A stretch of DNA of 64,000 bases from Pantoea sp. At-9b (lineage in GTDB: Bacteria > Pseudomonadota > Gammaproteobacteria > Enterobacterales > Enterobacteriaceae), in contig NC_014837.1 in assembly GCF_000175935.2 (NCBI RefSeq), forward strand, positions 2,852,001 to 2,916,000. Direction: 5' to 3'. This document shows, in pieces, positions 21,125 through 29,976 of the stretch (within the stretch, counting starts at the first letter, position 1; each line of letters starts with the position of its first letter). The position numbers and the translations under genes were made by a program. The notes under the pieces were generated by a model. The model did not search any database and was not told the DNA's origin. It saw nothing but the letters and a program-made list of their open reading frames with translations.

Positions 21125-21583
21125 TTTTAATATTTCATCATTTCAACTTCGATATGATTACAAAATTAAAAGCGCTACCGTCTTTTTATTGCTCCTTTCG
21201 CTTGTCACATCTCATTTTCTTAATATGACAACCTGAGTAATTAACAGCATGATGAATTTGCATGTTTTCAGGAAATGATTCAATAAATCGACGCTGCTGT
21301 TCTGTCAACAACCAACCATCCTGGCACCAGGACGGGGACTTGCGGTTCTCTTCTTCCACACCATCTTCCCTATCACTCCTTGGAATCAAGGTACTGCACA
21401 AATCGCAATGTAAAATATTGAAATGTCAATACATAAATGTGTAAATTTTATAAAAATGAAATAAATTCATGATGTTACAAATGATCGTTATTCTCGATCA
21501 TTTTTCAATTATTGATCGAAAATATTGATTAGTCAATTTTAAAGGTTCATTATCAGCTTGTTACACAGGGAATGAGGGACAGT
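21125..21583. other. AT-rich intergenic stretch, no supported gene
   Basis: About 460 bases of AT-rich DNA between two divergent orphan genes. A 71-codon minus-strand frame (21186-21401) begins with TTG, has no ribosome site and resembles no family, so I leave it out. ATCGATC-like runs near 21480-21530 (GATCGTTATTCTCGATC, ATTGATCGAAAATATTGATT) give local dyads that may be regulatory. Confidence 0.4.
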
Positions 21584-21865
21584 ATGAACATAGGATTTAT
21601 TGCAGAACCGATAGTCAATATTGATGAAAAATTACTCGGCATAGAACTCCTGACCCGCCTGGTTTCGGATGAGAAAAGGCCATTGAATCCAGAAGTTGTG
21701 ATTTCATCATGGGATTTGAGCAACACACGAACCCTATTAAATCAACAGTGTGCCGTCATCGAGAACCGGCTGCATATGGAAGCATTAAAAGTTGCCCAGA
21801 TATGGGGACTGCAAGGCTACCTGTTTAAGTCTGTGCCATTTCATCAGATTGAAAACTTAACCTGA
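21584..21865 (+). CDS. Miniature EAL-domain protein (internally deleted, probably non-catalytic)
   Basis: A 93-residue protein. Its N-terminal half, IGFIAEPIVNIDEKLLGIEL and LTRLVSDEKRPLNPEVVIS, looks like strand 1 and helix 1 of an EAL (cyclic-di-GMP phosphodiesterase) domain, where E-L in IELLTRL takes the place of EAL. Its last 22 residues, VAQIWGLQGYLFKSVPF and onward, look like the C-terminal end of the same domain (family pattern QGYLFSKPLP). The central roughly 150 residues with the metal ligands and catalytic Glu are absent without a frameshift. The start at 21584 is chosen for its GAGGGA ribosome site; ATG at 21572 is an alternative. It may be a decaying gene or a small EAL-like adaptor. 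AT-rich surroundings suggest transfer. Confidence 0.55.
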   Translation: MNIGFIAEPIVNIDEKLLGIELLTRLVSDEKRPLNPEVVISSWDLSNTRTLLNQQCAVIENRLHMEALKVAQIWGLQGYLFKSVPFHQIENLT

Positions 21866-21880
21866 AAAACCATAAGTAAT

Positions 21881-21904
21881 AAAAAACCCCGCAGAACGGG
21901 GTTA
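21881..21904 (-). terminator. Intrinsic terminator after the DUF3606 gene
   Basis: On the minus strand AACCCCG (21903-21897) pairs with CGGGGTT (21891-21885), followed by T6. It lies 24 bases beyond the stop of the minus-strand gene at 21927-22115, and also just past the plus-strand EAL-like gene. Confidence 0.75.
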
Positions 21905-21926
21905 GTCAGATACCGGGACAGGAGAC

Positions 21927-22115
21927 TTAATTACGCAAATACTGATTCAGATACTGCTTAACTTTCTCAGTACCATTACCGACGTTTGCAACCGCGGTGC
22001 GTAATTGTGTCGCGCTGACCTCCAGGGTATGCGTCCAATACTCAACTTCCCAGGTTTCACTGAGACTAATAAAGCGTTTGTCTTCCGGTTGTTTTCTCTT
22101 TAAATCATCAGCCAT
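21927..22115 (-). CDS. DUF3606 domain-containing small protein
   Basis: A 62-residue protein that is essentially one DUF3606 domain: MADDLKRKQPEDKRFISLSE, then WEVEYWTHTLEVS and LRTAVANVGNG. The pattern of a QPED motif, a W-[ED]-V-x-Y-W core and a helix with AVxxVG defines this family, which is common in soil and plant-associated proteobacteria and of unknown function. The start at 22115 is supported by AGGAGCTGC before the ATG. The frame extends upstream without stops, but that part does not match the family. It has its own terminator and appears monocistronic. Confidence 0.85.
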   Translation of the reverse strand: MADDLKRKQPEDKRFISLSETWEVEYWTHTLEVSATQLRTAVANVGNGTEKVKQYLNQYLRN

Positions 22116-22602
22116 TTTGCAGCTCCTGAGGTTAATCCTGAAAACATGACTATCGCTTCTTAAGAAGAGTAACTCGTTAGCTTTACCGAAGAATGTTAGT
22201 CGTTCGATGACTGCCTCACAGCCTCTACTTAAGGCCAGGAGCCAGCACAGCGCTGGCTTCCGCAAAAAATCCTAGACAATATAGCTGACGATATCAAGGT
22301 ATAGTCACTATACCAAGGCACAACAAAATAGAACTTTTTGCTGCCTCTGGAGGTTGCGATTGTTTCTGCTTTTAGCGCATCAACAGAGCCGGGCACTGGC
22401 AAACAATCAACACACAAAAACAACATTTAATTAACATTATGATTTTATTGCATTAAATGCTTATTTTGCGTCCTGCGTCATAAATCCTAATGATCAGCAT
22501 TGATAATTCGCGCAGCGAAAAATAGCATCAGCGCACTGGTTACATGAAGTAACAGTAAATGGAAAGCATCATCACCACAGGAATTATCACGGAGGATTTA
22601 TC
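22116..22602. other. Long AT-rich intergenic region upstream of chiP
   Basis: About 490 bases holding the divergent promoters of the DUF3606 gene and chiP. AT-rich DNA at 22425-22520 is the likely chiP promoter area. GGAGG at 22592-22596 is a strong ribosome site for chiP. I looked for the E. coli ChiX target (a long match to AAAGAGGAAU) around this site and found only a 7-base fragment, AGGAATT. No RNA gene could be supported. Confidence 0.4.
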
Positions 22603-24000
22603 ATGCGCAGAACTGTTCGCACGTCGCTCGCCACCGCCATAACTGCCGCACTACTCATCACATCGTTTGTCCCTGTCTCCCCCGCTTTAGCGGAAGGCTT
22701 CATTGATGACGCATCCCTTACCGGTGGCCTCTATTACTGGCAACGCCAGCGTGATCGTAAAGAAATGGACCCCCAACACGGTAAGTACGGTCAGTATGAT
22801 GCCAACCTGCACCATGCAACCGGCAATGCCAGCCTCGATTTTTCGTCTGGCTATCTGGCAAATTTCATCGGCCTTGACCTCGCCGCTTATGGCGCGCTGG
22901 AGTTGACGAATGGCGGGCCAGCCGCACCCAACGAAATCGGTTTCAGTGACGCCAGCAATCGCTGGGATGAACAATGGACCGGCGACAAAAGCGGGGTCAG
23001 CTTCTACAAAGCCGCACTGAAAACTCAATGGCAGGATTACTGGTTACGTGCGGGTTATCTGCAACCCTCTGGCCAAACGCTGCTGGCACCTCACTGGAGT
23101 TTCCTGCCGGGAACGTATCGTGGTGTGGAAGCCGGAACCACCTATGACTTCGATGATGCAGGCGCACTCTCCTTCTCATGGATGTGGACCGATCAATACA
23201 AGGCCCCCTGGTACCAACATATGTACAACTTCCGCAAAGCGGACGGCACCACCGACATTCCGTGGCTGCAATCTTTTGGCGCGAAGTACGATTTTAAAAA
23301 CAGTCTGGTGCTGGAGGGGGCTTACGGTCAGGCCGCTGACTACATGGACCAATACTTCGCGAAAGCGTCGTATCAATTGCCGCTGGCAGGCTCGCCATTA
23401 CGCACCAGTTATCAATTTTATGGGGCACAGGATCGCGAAGGTGGAGGCAGCAGCAACGTCAACAATGTGTATGACGGTTTAGCCTGGCTCCAGGCGATGA
23501 CGTTCGGCTACACCCTTGGCGCATTTGATTTCCGCCTGGAAGGCACCTGGGTAAAAGCCGAAGGCAATCAGGGCTTCTTTTTACAACGGATGACCCCGGC
23601 TTACGCCAGCTCTAATGGCCGGATGGACGTATGGTGGGATTCACGCTCGGACTGGAACGCCAACGGCGAAAAAGCGGTGTTTGCAGGAGTGATGGCAGAC
23701 CTCGGCCACTGGCAGCTGCCCGGCTGGCAGGTGGGAGGCTCCTACGCCTATGGCTGGGATGCAAGACCTTCCACCAATCCCATCTACAACCAGCAGCAGC
23801 GGCTGACAGAGTCCGCCTGGAGTCTTGACCTGGTGTATACCTTGCAGGATACACGCGCCAAAGGTACGCAGTTCAAATTGCATTACACCCAATATGACAA
23901 CCATAGCGACCTGCCCAGCTACAGCGGTGGCTACGGCAATATCTTTCAGGATGAGAAAGACATCAAATTTATGGTCATAGCGCCGTTTACCATTTTCTGA
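22603..24000 (+). CDS. chiP: Chitoporin ChiP (OprD family outer-membrane porin)
   Basis: A 465-residue outer-membrane channel for chitooligosaccharides, against 468 in E. coli ChiP. A signal peptide ends at ALA (residues 28-30), giving a mature protein from E31. The rest is a string of amphipathic beta strands ending in phenylalanine ([10 protein letters not shown]), the usual C-terminal targeting signature. [21 protein letters not shown] and [26 protein letters not shown] are typical of the ChiP/OprD chitoporins. The chitobiase gene follows on the same strand after 50 bases, so chitosugars admitted by ChiP would meet the enzyme in the periplasm or at the outer membrane. Confidence 0.92.
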   Translation: MRRTVRTSLATAITAALLITSFVPVSPALAEGFIDDASLTGGLYYWQRQRDRKEMDPQHGKYGQYDANLHHATGNASLDFSSGYLANFIGLDLAAYGALELTNGGPAAPNEIGFSDASNRWDEQWTGDKSGVSFYKAALKTQWQDYWLRAGYLQPSGQTLLAPHWSFLPGTYRGVEAGTTYDFDDAGALSFSWMWTDQYKAPWYQHMYNFRKADGTTDIPWLQSFGAKYDFKNSLVLEGAYGQAADYMDQYFAKASYQLPLAGSPLRTSYQFYGAQDREGGGSSNVNNVYDGLAWLQAMTFGYTLGAFDFRLEGTWVKAEGNQGFFLQRMTPAYASSNGRMDVWWDSRSDWNANGEKAVFAGVMADLGHWQLPGWQVGGSYAYGWDARPSTNPIYNQQQRLTESAWSLDLVYTLQDTRAKGTQFKLHYTQYDNHSDLPSYSGGYGNIFQDEKDIKFMVIAPFTIF

Positions 24001-24050
24001 CCCTGAGCGGGCACTGCCTGCTTTTGTCATCCATGCATAAGGATAACCGC

Positions 24051-26714
24051 ATGAAAACGTTACAGTTAAGCTTTCTGGCACTCAGTATGATGGGCATCAC
24101 CGCCTGTAGTGCCGTACCGCACAATCAGCAGCAAGTCGTGGACCAAATCAGCCAGTTCGGGGTGCAGTACCAAATCACCGATAATCAGGCCGCCAGCCAT
24201 GGCGTAGATTGCGCGCAACTGGGCGCTGACTGGGCATCGTGTAACCGGGCGACCATCAAATTAACCAACCATGGCCCGGCCATCACCAGCAAAAACTGGG
24301 CGATTTATATGAGCAACGTGCATGAGACGCTGCGCGTTGATAACGACCAGTTTAAGATGACGCATATTGTCGGAGATTTAACCCGGCTGGAACCCACCGA
24401 TAAGTTCACCGGCTTTGCCGCCGGAGCAACGGTAGACATTCCTATCGTGAATGAATACTGGCAATTGTTTATTACCGATGTGATGCCCCGCTGGTACGTC
24501 AGCGCAGAAGGTGCATCCCCCAAGATTATCACCAGCACCAACACCGAAAATTTAGCCGATTTCGTGCTGCCGTTTGGCGATCAATGGAAACGCACTGCTG
24601 ATGATAAAAACGTACTGATGCAGCCCACCAGTCGCTTCGCGAAAAATGCCGATATCAACCTGCTGCCAGCGGCTTCATTACGTGGGCAAATTACGCCAAC
24701 GCCACGCGCGGTGAAAATCCATACGGCTGATGTTGACCTGAGCCAGGGCGTCACACTCCGGTTGGATACCCTGCCGACCAACCAGGCGGCGGCGGTTCAA
24801 CAACGTTTTTACCTGTTGGGGATTCATCAGAACCCAACAGGATATGGTATTACGACGCAAATTGATGCCCGGCACTTCCAGGGCGAAGAGGCGGTGTCGG
24901 GCGCTTATCAGTTAAACATCACCCCACGCGGTACTGATATCGTCGGCTACGATACCGCAGGGGTTTTCTATGGGCTGATGTCGTTGCTGTCTCTGATACC
25001 GGCTGAAGGCAAACCGGTGATCGCCACGCTGGAAGCGCAGGATGCCCCACGCTTTGCCTATCGTGGAGCGTTCCTCGATGTCGCGCGTAATTTCCACAGT
25101 AAACAAGCGGTGCTCACAATGCTGGATCAGATGGCCGCATGGAAGATGAACAAATTCCATTTCCATTTGAGTGACGATGAGGGGTGGCGCATTGAAATCC
25201 CAGGCCTGCCGGAATTGACGGATGTCGGCAGTAAACGTTGCCACGATCTGAGCGAACAACGCTGTCTGGTGCCGCAACTCGGTTCCGGTCCATTTAGCGA
25301 TAACAATGGCAGCGGGTATTTCAGCCGCGCCGACTACATCGATATCGTAAAATATGCCCAGGCACGCAATATTGAAGTGATCCCGGAAATCGATATGCCC
25401 GCGCACGCCCGTGCAGCGGTCATCGCAATGGAAGCGCGCTATAACGCTCTGATGAAGGCCGGTAAACCCCTTGAAGCGAGCGAATTCCGTCTGGTCGATC
25501 CCACCGATAGTTCTAACACCACGTCAGTTCAACTGTACGATCGCACCAGTTATCTCAATCCTTGCCTCGACTCGTCGCAACGCTTTGTGGATAAGGTGAT
25601 CGGTGAGATCCAGCGTATGCATCGTGAAGCCGGCCAGCCGCTGACCACCTGGCATTTTGGCGGCGATGAAGCGAAAAACATTCGCCTTGGCGCAGGTTAT
25701 ACCGACAGCAAACATCCGGAACCGGGCAAAGGTATTCTCGACCAGAGCAAAGAGGACAAGCCTTGGGCGAAATCTCAGGTTTGCCAGGCTCTGGTGAAGT
25801 CCGGCAAGGTACAGGATCTGGAACATCTGCCGAGTCACTTCGCGTTGGAAGTTAGCCAGTTGGTGAAGGCGCATGGTATCCCGGTGATGCAGGCATGGCA
25901 GGATGGTCTGAAAGATGCGGCCAACGCGCAGGCCTTTGCCACCTCCCGCACCCGCGTGAATTTCTGGGATACCCTCTACTGGGGCGGTTTTGCCAGCGCC
26001 AACGACTGGACGCAGAAAAATTACGATGTGATCATTTCCAATCCAGATTACGTCTACATGGACTTCCCGTATGAGGTCAACCCGCTGGAACGCGGTTATT
26101 ACTGGGGAACCCGTTTCAGTGATGAGCGTAAGATGTTCAGTTTCGCACCTGATAACCTGCCGCAAAATGCGGAAACATCGGTCGACCGCGATGGCAACAC
26201 GTTTGCCACCACCTCGGAGAAACCCTGGGGTGGCGCTTATGGCCTCTCTGCCCAGCTGTGGAGCGAAACCGTGCGTACCGATCAGCAGATGGAATATATG
26301 ATCTTCCCCCGCCTGCTATCCGTGGCTGAACGTGGCTGGCATCGCGCCAATTGGGAGCTGGATTATCAGCAAGGTCGCAACTTTAAAGGTGGCGAAACCC
26401 ATCACGTCAATCAGCGACAGCTCAATCGCGACTGGCAACGTTTTGCCAACCTGCTGGGACAACGCGAACTCGGCAAAATGGATAAAGCCGGTATCCATTA
26501 CCGTTTGCCGGTGCCCGGTGCCCGCATTGTAGAAGGCAAGCTGGAAATGAACGTCGCCCTACCCGGTCTGCCGCTGCAATACAGTATCGATAACGGCAGC
26601 AACTGGCTGGATTATAACCCGCAGATACATCCTGAGATTGGCGCTAACGACAAGGTGATGGTGCGTAGTCTCAGCCCAGACGGTAAGCGGACCAGCCGCG
26701 AAGAGATGCTGTAA
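24051..26714 (+). CDS. chb: Lipoprotein chitobiase (beta-N-acetylhexosaminidase, GH20)
   Basis: An 887-residue GH20 hexosaminidase that releases N-acetylglucosamine from chitobiose and longer chitooligosaccharides by substrate-assisted catalysis. It closely matches Serratia chitobiase. The N-terminus is a lipoprotein signal with lipobox ITAC and C19 as the lipidated residue. An N-terminal CHB_HEX carbohydrate-binding domain (GVDCAQLGADWASCNR), a GH20b domain, the catalytic barrel with D539-E540 in WHFGGDEAKN, and a C-terminal immunoglobulin-like domain follow in order. The start at 24051 is taken because it begins the lipoprotein signal and follows AAGGATAACCGC; nine upstream codons are excluded. 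It is probably cotranscribed with chiP. Confidence 0.95.
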   Translation: MKTLQLSFLALSMMGITACSAVPHNQQQVVDQISQFGVQYQITDNQAASHGVDCAQLGADWASCNRATIKLTNHGPAITSKNWAIYMSNVHETLRVDNDQFKMTHIVGDLTRLEPTDKFTGFAAGATVDIPIVNEYWQLFITDVMPRWYVSAEGASPKIITSTNTENLADFVLPFGDQWKRTADDKNVLMQPTSRFAKNADINLLPAASLRGQITPTPRAVKIHTADVDLSQGVTLRLDTLPTNQAAAVQQRFYLLGIHQNPTGYGITTQIDARHFQGEEAVSGAYQLNITPRGTDIVGYDTAGVFYGLMSLLSLIPAEGKPVIATLEAQDAPRFAYRGAFLDVARNFHSKQAVLTMLDQMAAWKMNKFHFHLSDDEGWRIEIPGLPELTDVGSKRCHDLSEQRCLVPQLGSGPFSDNNGSGYFSRADYIDIVKYAQARNIEVIPEIDMPAHARAAVIAMEARYNALMKAGKPLEASEFRLVDPTDSSNTTSVQLYDRTSYLNPCLDSSQRFVDKVIGEIQRMHREAGQPLTTWHFGGDEAKNIRLGAGYTDSKHPEPGKGILDQSKEDKPWAKSQVCQALVKSGKVQDLEHLPSHFALEVSQLVKAHGIPVMQAWQDGLKDAANAQAFATSRTRVNFWDTLYWGGFASANDWTQKNYDVIISNPDYVYMDFPYEVNPLERGYYWGTRFSDERKMFSFAPDNLPQNAETSVDRDGNTFATTSEKPWGGAYGLSAQLWSETVRTDQQMEYMIFPRLLSVAERGWHRANWELDYQQGRNFKGGETHHVNQRQLNRDWQRFANLLGQRELGKMDKAGIHYRLPVPGARIVEGKLEMNVALPGLPLQYSIDNGSNWLDYNPQIHPEIGANDKVMVRSLSPDGKRTSREEML

Positions 26715-27045
26715 TCATTACATTGCGCTGGATCAATTCAGGCCAGACATCGACAGACCTGCGATAACGGGTCCAGCGCAAATTACCGTTCACCACCTGA
26801 AAAATCAAAAAAGAGCTGGCACAATAAATTAACCACTAATAGTTAGACAGATTAAATAATTAAAATAGACAAGATCAAAAAACCTTACCGATACACATCA
26901 AGCCAGGTCACTTATTTTTATTTATGAATAACAAACAATAAAGAAATGGGATCGACATCACTGTAAGTTGATTAATATCAAATCACTACAGAGCAAAAAA
27001 CGGCCTAATTTCGCTCCGGACTAATAACTTATAATTCCGGCAGAC
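26715..27045. other. AT-rich intergenic region after the chitin genes
   Basis: About 330 bases. TTGCGCTGGA (26723-26732) and TCCAGCGCAA (26772-26781) form a ten-base inverted repeat with a 39-base loop just after chb, perhaps a transcript-end structure. The rest is AT-rich with no gene. TATAAT at 27030-27035 is a perfect -10 box only eleven bases before the next ATG. Confidence 0.45.
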
Positions 27046-27252
27046 ATGATGAAATTAAAATTATTCAGTTTTATTCCGCATGCCCATAAATGGCGCAATA
27101 TTACGGTTTCTCGTAAAGGTGCCGTTTCACCCTCTGGTCGTCATTACCACTCAACCCATGTCCATGCGCATTGCAAAGGCTGTGGTGAACGGATTCATCG
27201 CATCTATTACCGCGATATTAGCGATGCAGAAGCACGTCGTTGGCTGGGATAA
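27046..27252 (+). CDS. Small His/Cys-rich protein, possible metal binder
   Basis: A 68-residue basic protein of a family I cannot name. Residues 33-51 hold H33, H35, H38, H40, H42, C43, C46 and H51. The centre HVHAHCKGCGERIH looks like a zinc or other transition-metal site. The C-terminus (YRDISDAEARRWLG) reads as a short helix. Two ATGs (27046 and 27049) begin the frame. No ribosome site is visible, and a consensus TATAAT lies so close upstream that the mRNA may be nearly leaderless. It stands alone between chb and the convergent ahpF. It could be a metal-responsive or nucleic-acid-binding small protein; this is inference. Confidence 0.6.
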   Translation: MMKLKLFSFIPHAHKWRNITVSRKGAVSPSGRHYHSTHVHAHCKGCGERIHRIYYRDISDAEARRWLG

Positions 27253-27484
27253 GCGGTCAGTAAAAGGTGGATTTCAGGCTGCCGCAATGGGATGGCATGG
27301 TAATCTGCAAGATATTCAATCTGTGGCAATATTGCTGCGATAGCCTATCTGTTCAAGACATTAAGTCATCCGTTCTGCCGGGTGGCTCCACTTTAGCCCT
27401 CTTATTTTTGGCCTCTGTCTGATTCGTTTTGACCAATCGCTCGTCAGCAGCAACCGCGTTATTTTATCCGGTAGCGCCAGCGAT

Positions 27485-27515
27485 AAAAAAAGCCCCGCAA
27501 CACAGGTTGCGGGGC
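27485..27515 (-). terminator. Intrinsic terminator after ahpF
   Basis: On the minus strand GCCCCGCAA (27515-27507) pairs with TTGCGGGGC (27500-27492) around a six-base loop, followed by T7 (27491-27485). It lies about 25 bases after the ahpF stop. Confidence 0.85.
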
Positions 27516-27540
27516 GGTTGCGTGGCTATCGCAAGAAAAC

Positions 27541-29109
27541 TTATTCAGCCGGTTTGGTGCGGATCAGATAATCAAAGGCACTCAGTGACGCTTTCGCCCC
27601 TTCACCGCTGGCAATGATGATCTGCTTGTACGGCACCGTGGTGCAGTCGCCCGCAGCGAATACGCCCTTCAGGCTGGTTTCGCATTTGGCATCAATAATA
27701 ATCTCACCCATACGGTTACGTTCAACCGCGCCTTCCAGCCAGGTGGTGTTTGGCAGCAGACCGATCTGAACGAAGATGCCACTCAGTGCAATATCATGGC
27801 TGGTCTGGGTGTTGCGATCGATCCAGGAAAGACCGGTCACCTTGCTGCCGTCGCCTTTGACTGCAGTGGTCTGTGCGTTGAGGATCACATCCACGTTTTT
27901 CAGGCTGCGCAGTTTGTCCTGCAACACTTTATCTGCACGCATCTCGCTGGCGAATTCCAGCAACGTCACGTGTTCCACGATACCGGCAAGGTCAATCGCC
28001 GCTTCAACACCGGAGTTACCGCCACCGATCACAGCGGTACGCTTACCTTTAAACAGCGGACCGTCACAGTGCGGGCAGTAGGTTACGCCTTTGGTGCGAT
28101 ATTCTTCTTCACCCGGCACGCCCATGTTGCGCCAACGGGCACCCGTCGCCAGGATGATGCTGCGTGATTTCAGCACCGCACCCGATGCGGTTTCAATCGC
28201 ATGCAGACCACCTTCTTTGGCGGCAGGGATAAGTTTGATCGCGCTTTGCGTGTCGATCACATCCACATCGTAATCATCAACGTGGGCACGCAGCGAACCG
28301 GCCAACTTCGCGCCTTCGGTTTTTGGCACAGAGATGTAGTTTTCGATGTCGACGGTATCCAGTACCTGACCACCAAAACGCTCACCCATCAGGCCAGTGC
28401 GGATGCCCTTACGCGCCGAGTAGATCGCCGCCGCGGCACCCGCCGGACCACTACCGACGATCAGCACTTCATAAGCATCACGTTTATTCAGCTCTTCCGC
28501 CGCGCGTTTGTCAGCGTTGGTATCGACTTTGCCAACGATCTCCGCCAGGCTCATGCGGCCCTGACCGAACTCTTTGCCGTTCAGGAACACCGCCGGGACG
28601 CCCATTACGTTGCGATCGGTGATTTCATTCTGGAACATGCCACCGTCAATTGCGGTGTGGCTGACGTTCGGATTGAGGATCGCCATCAGGTTCAGCGCCT
28701 GCACTACATCCGGGCAGTTGTGGCATGACAGGGAATAATAAGTTTCGAAATGGAACTCACCTTCCAGCGAGGCAACCTGATCCAACAGGCTTTGCGCTTC
28801 TTTAGAAGGGTGTCCACCGGTCTGCAGTAAAGCCAGTACCAGTGAAGTAAATTCGTGGCCCATCGGCGAACCGGCAAAACGCGGACCGCTGTGGCTGCCA
28901 GGGTTAGTAATCAGGAACGAAGGTTTACGTACCGGACGATCGTTCTCTTCGCGGAAGCTGACTTTGTCAGACAGGGTCGCGATATCTGCCAGCAGGGTCC
29001 GAATCTCTGTAGATTTGGCGCCATCATCCAGTGTGGCAATTAACTCAACCGGTTTCGTTAATTTCTCAAGGTACGCCTTGAGTTGGGTTTTTAAATTGGT
29101 GTCGAGCAT
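27541..29109 (-). CDS. ahpF: Alkyl hydroperoxide reductase subunit F
   Basis: A 522-residue flavoprotein that passes electrons from NADH to AhpC. The N-terminal twin thioredoxin-like domain carries the C129-HN-C132 redox pair. The thioredoxin-reductase-like part carries the FAD site [17 protein letters not shown] (about 219-235) and the C345-PH-C348 disulfide. All four cysteines sit at the E. coli AhpF positions. ahpF follows ahpC after 78 bases on the same strand, with a stable hairpin in that gap. In E. coli this operon lies near dsbG/uspG, so here it has a different chromosomal place, between the chitin genes and mrp-metG. Confidence 0.97.
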   Translation of the reverse strand: MLDTNLKTQLKAYLEKLTKPVELIATLDDGAKSTEIRTLLADIATLSDKVSFREENDRPVRKPSFLITNPGSHSGPRFAGSPMGHEFTSLVLALLQTGGHPSKEAQSLLDQVASLEGEFHFETYYSLSCHNCPDVVQALNLMAILNPNVSHTAIDGGMFQNEITDRNVMGVPAVFLNGKEFGQGRMSLAEIVGKVDTNADKRAAEELNKRDAYEVLIVGSGPAGAAAAIYSARKGIRTGLMGERFGGQVLDTVDIENYISVPKTEGAKLAGSLRAHVDDYDVDVIDTQSAIKLIPAAKEGGLHAIETASGAVLKSRSIILATGARWRNMGVPGEEEYRTKGVTYCPHCDGPLFKGKRTAVIGGGNSGVEAAIDLAGIVEHVTLLEFASEMRADKVLQDKLRSLKNVDVILNAQTTAVKGDGSKVTGLSWIDRNTQTSHDIALSGIFVQIGLLPNTTWLEGAVERNRMGEIIIDAKCETSLKGVFAAGDCTTVPYKQIIIASGEGAKASLSAFDYLIRTKPAE

Positions 29110-29130
29110 AATAAGTTCCTGTTGCTGGTC

Positions 29131-29157
29131 GAAAAATCGGGTGCCGTAGCACCCGAT
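29131..29157 (-). terminator. Hairpin with UACG tetraloop between ahpC and ahpF (possible attenuator)
   Basis: On the minus strand ATCGGGTGC (29157-29149), loop TACG, GCACCCGAT (29144-29136), then TTTTTC. A nine-base stem capped by C(UACG)G, an extra-stable UNCG tetraloop, followed by a U-run fits a partial terminator or a 3' stabiliser that yields more AhpC than AhpF. Confidence 0.65.
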
Positions 29158-29187
29158 TGGAGAAAAATCGAAGAGCTGGGAGGTTGC

Positions 29188-29751
29188 TTAGATTTTGCCA
29201 ACCAGGTCCAGTGACGGAGCCAGTGTCGCGTCGCCTTCCTGCCATTTAGCCGGGCACACTTCACCTGGGTGAGAAGCCACGTACTGGGCTGCTTTCACTT
29301 TACGCAGCAGGTCAGATGCGTCACGGCCAATGCCTTCTGCAGTGATTTCGATAGCCTGGATGATGCCTTCCGGGTCAACGATGAAGGTGCCACGATCTGC
29401 CAGACCTTCTGCTTCACGCATGATTTCGAAGTTACGGGTCAGTGCGCCAGTCGGGTCACCGATCATCGCGTATTTGATTTTCGCGATGGTTTCAGAAGAA
29501 CCGTGCCAGGCTTTGTGGGTAAAGTGGGTGTCAGTAGAAACAGAGTAGATATCTACGCCCAGTTTCTGGAATTCTTCGTGATGATCAGCCACGTCGCCCA
29601 GTTCGGTCGGGCAAACGAAGGTAAAGTCAGCTGGGTAGAAGAAGAAAACACTCCATTTACCCTCAACGTCTTTCTCGGTTACGTCGATAAATTCGCCGTT
29701 TTTGAATGCTGCGTTTTTGAACGGTTTAATTTTGGTGTTAATGATAGACAT
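29188..29751 (-). CDS. ahpC: Alkyl hydroperoxide reductase subunit C (peroxiredoxin)
   Basis: A 187-residue typical 2-Cys peroxiredoxin, the E. coli length. The peroxidatic C47 lies in [12 protein letters not shown], and the resolving C166 lies in [10 protein letters not shown]. It reduces hydrogen peroxide, organic peroxides and peroxynitrite and is recycled by AhpF. It is a cytoplasmic decamer. The start [13 protein letters not shown] is identical in type to E. coli, and GGAGGTC lies upstream of the ATG. First gene of the operon, transcribed away from the GNAT gene, with a 225-base divergent control region between them. Confidence 0.98.
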   Translation of the reverse strand: MSIINTKIKPFKNAAFKNGEFIDVTEKDVEGKWSVFFFYPADFTFVCPTELGDVADHHEEFQKLGVDIYSVSTDTHFTHKAWHGSSETIAKIKYAMIGDPTGALTRNFEIMREAEGLADRGTFIVDPEGIIQAIEITAEGIGRDASDLLRKVKAAQYVASHPGEVCPAKWQEGDATLAPSLDLVGKI

Positions 29752-29820
29752 CGGGTGACCTCCGTTAAAAGATGTGATGCAGGTTACATAATTTTCGGGC
29801 CAACATCTAATATGCAGCCG

Positions 29821-29853
29821 TTATCAATTAGATAAACAAAAGCTATCAAACGC
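29821..29853 (-). promoter_or_regulatory. Possible OxyR-binding region upstream of ahpC
   Basis: On the minus strand GATAGCTTTTGTTTATC followed by TAATTGATAAC gives ATAG/TATC-type half-sites spaced like the OxyR motif (ATAG-N7-CTAT repeats), with several mismatches. OxyR control of ahpCF is established in enterobacteria; this exact site is tentative. Confidence 0.35.
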
Positions 29854-29976
29854 GGTAAGGCCCGAAGGGTGCGGCCTGCCGCGGCATTCTACACAGAAAT
29901 CACCTTGATTTAACGTGGTTTATCTTTTTACCGCATCGCTGCTACTTTTGAGGTAATCGCCTGTTGGAGTTTATCT

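Noticed and set aside
21186..21401. 71-codon minus-strand frame in the AT-rich stretch
   Set aside because: It begins with TTG, has no ribosome site, no recognisable domain, and low-complexity charged ends.
22585..22602. ChiX small-RNA target in the chiP leader
   Set aside because: Only a seven-base fragment, AGGAATT, of the expected pairing region is present, too short to support.
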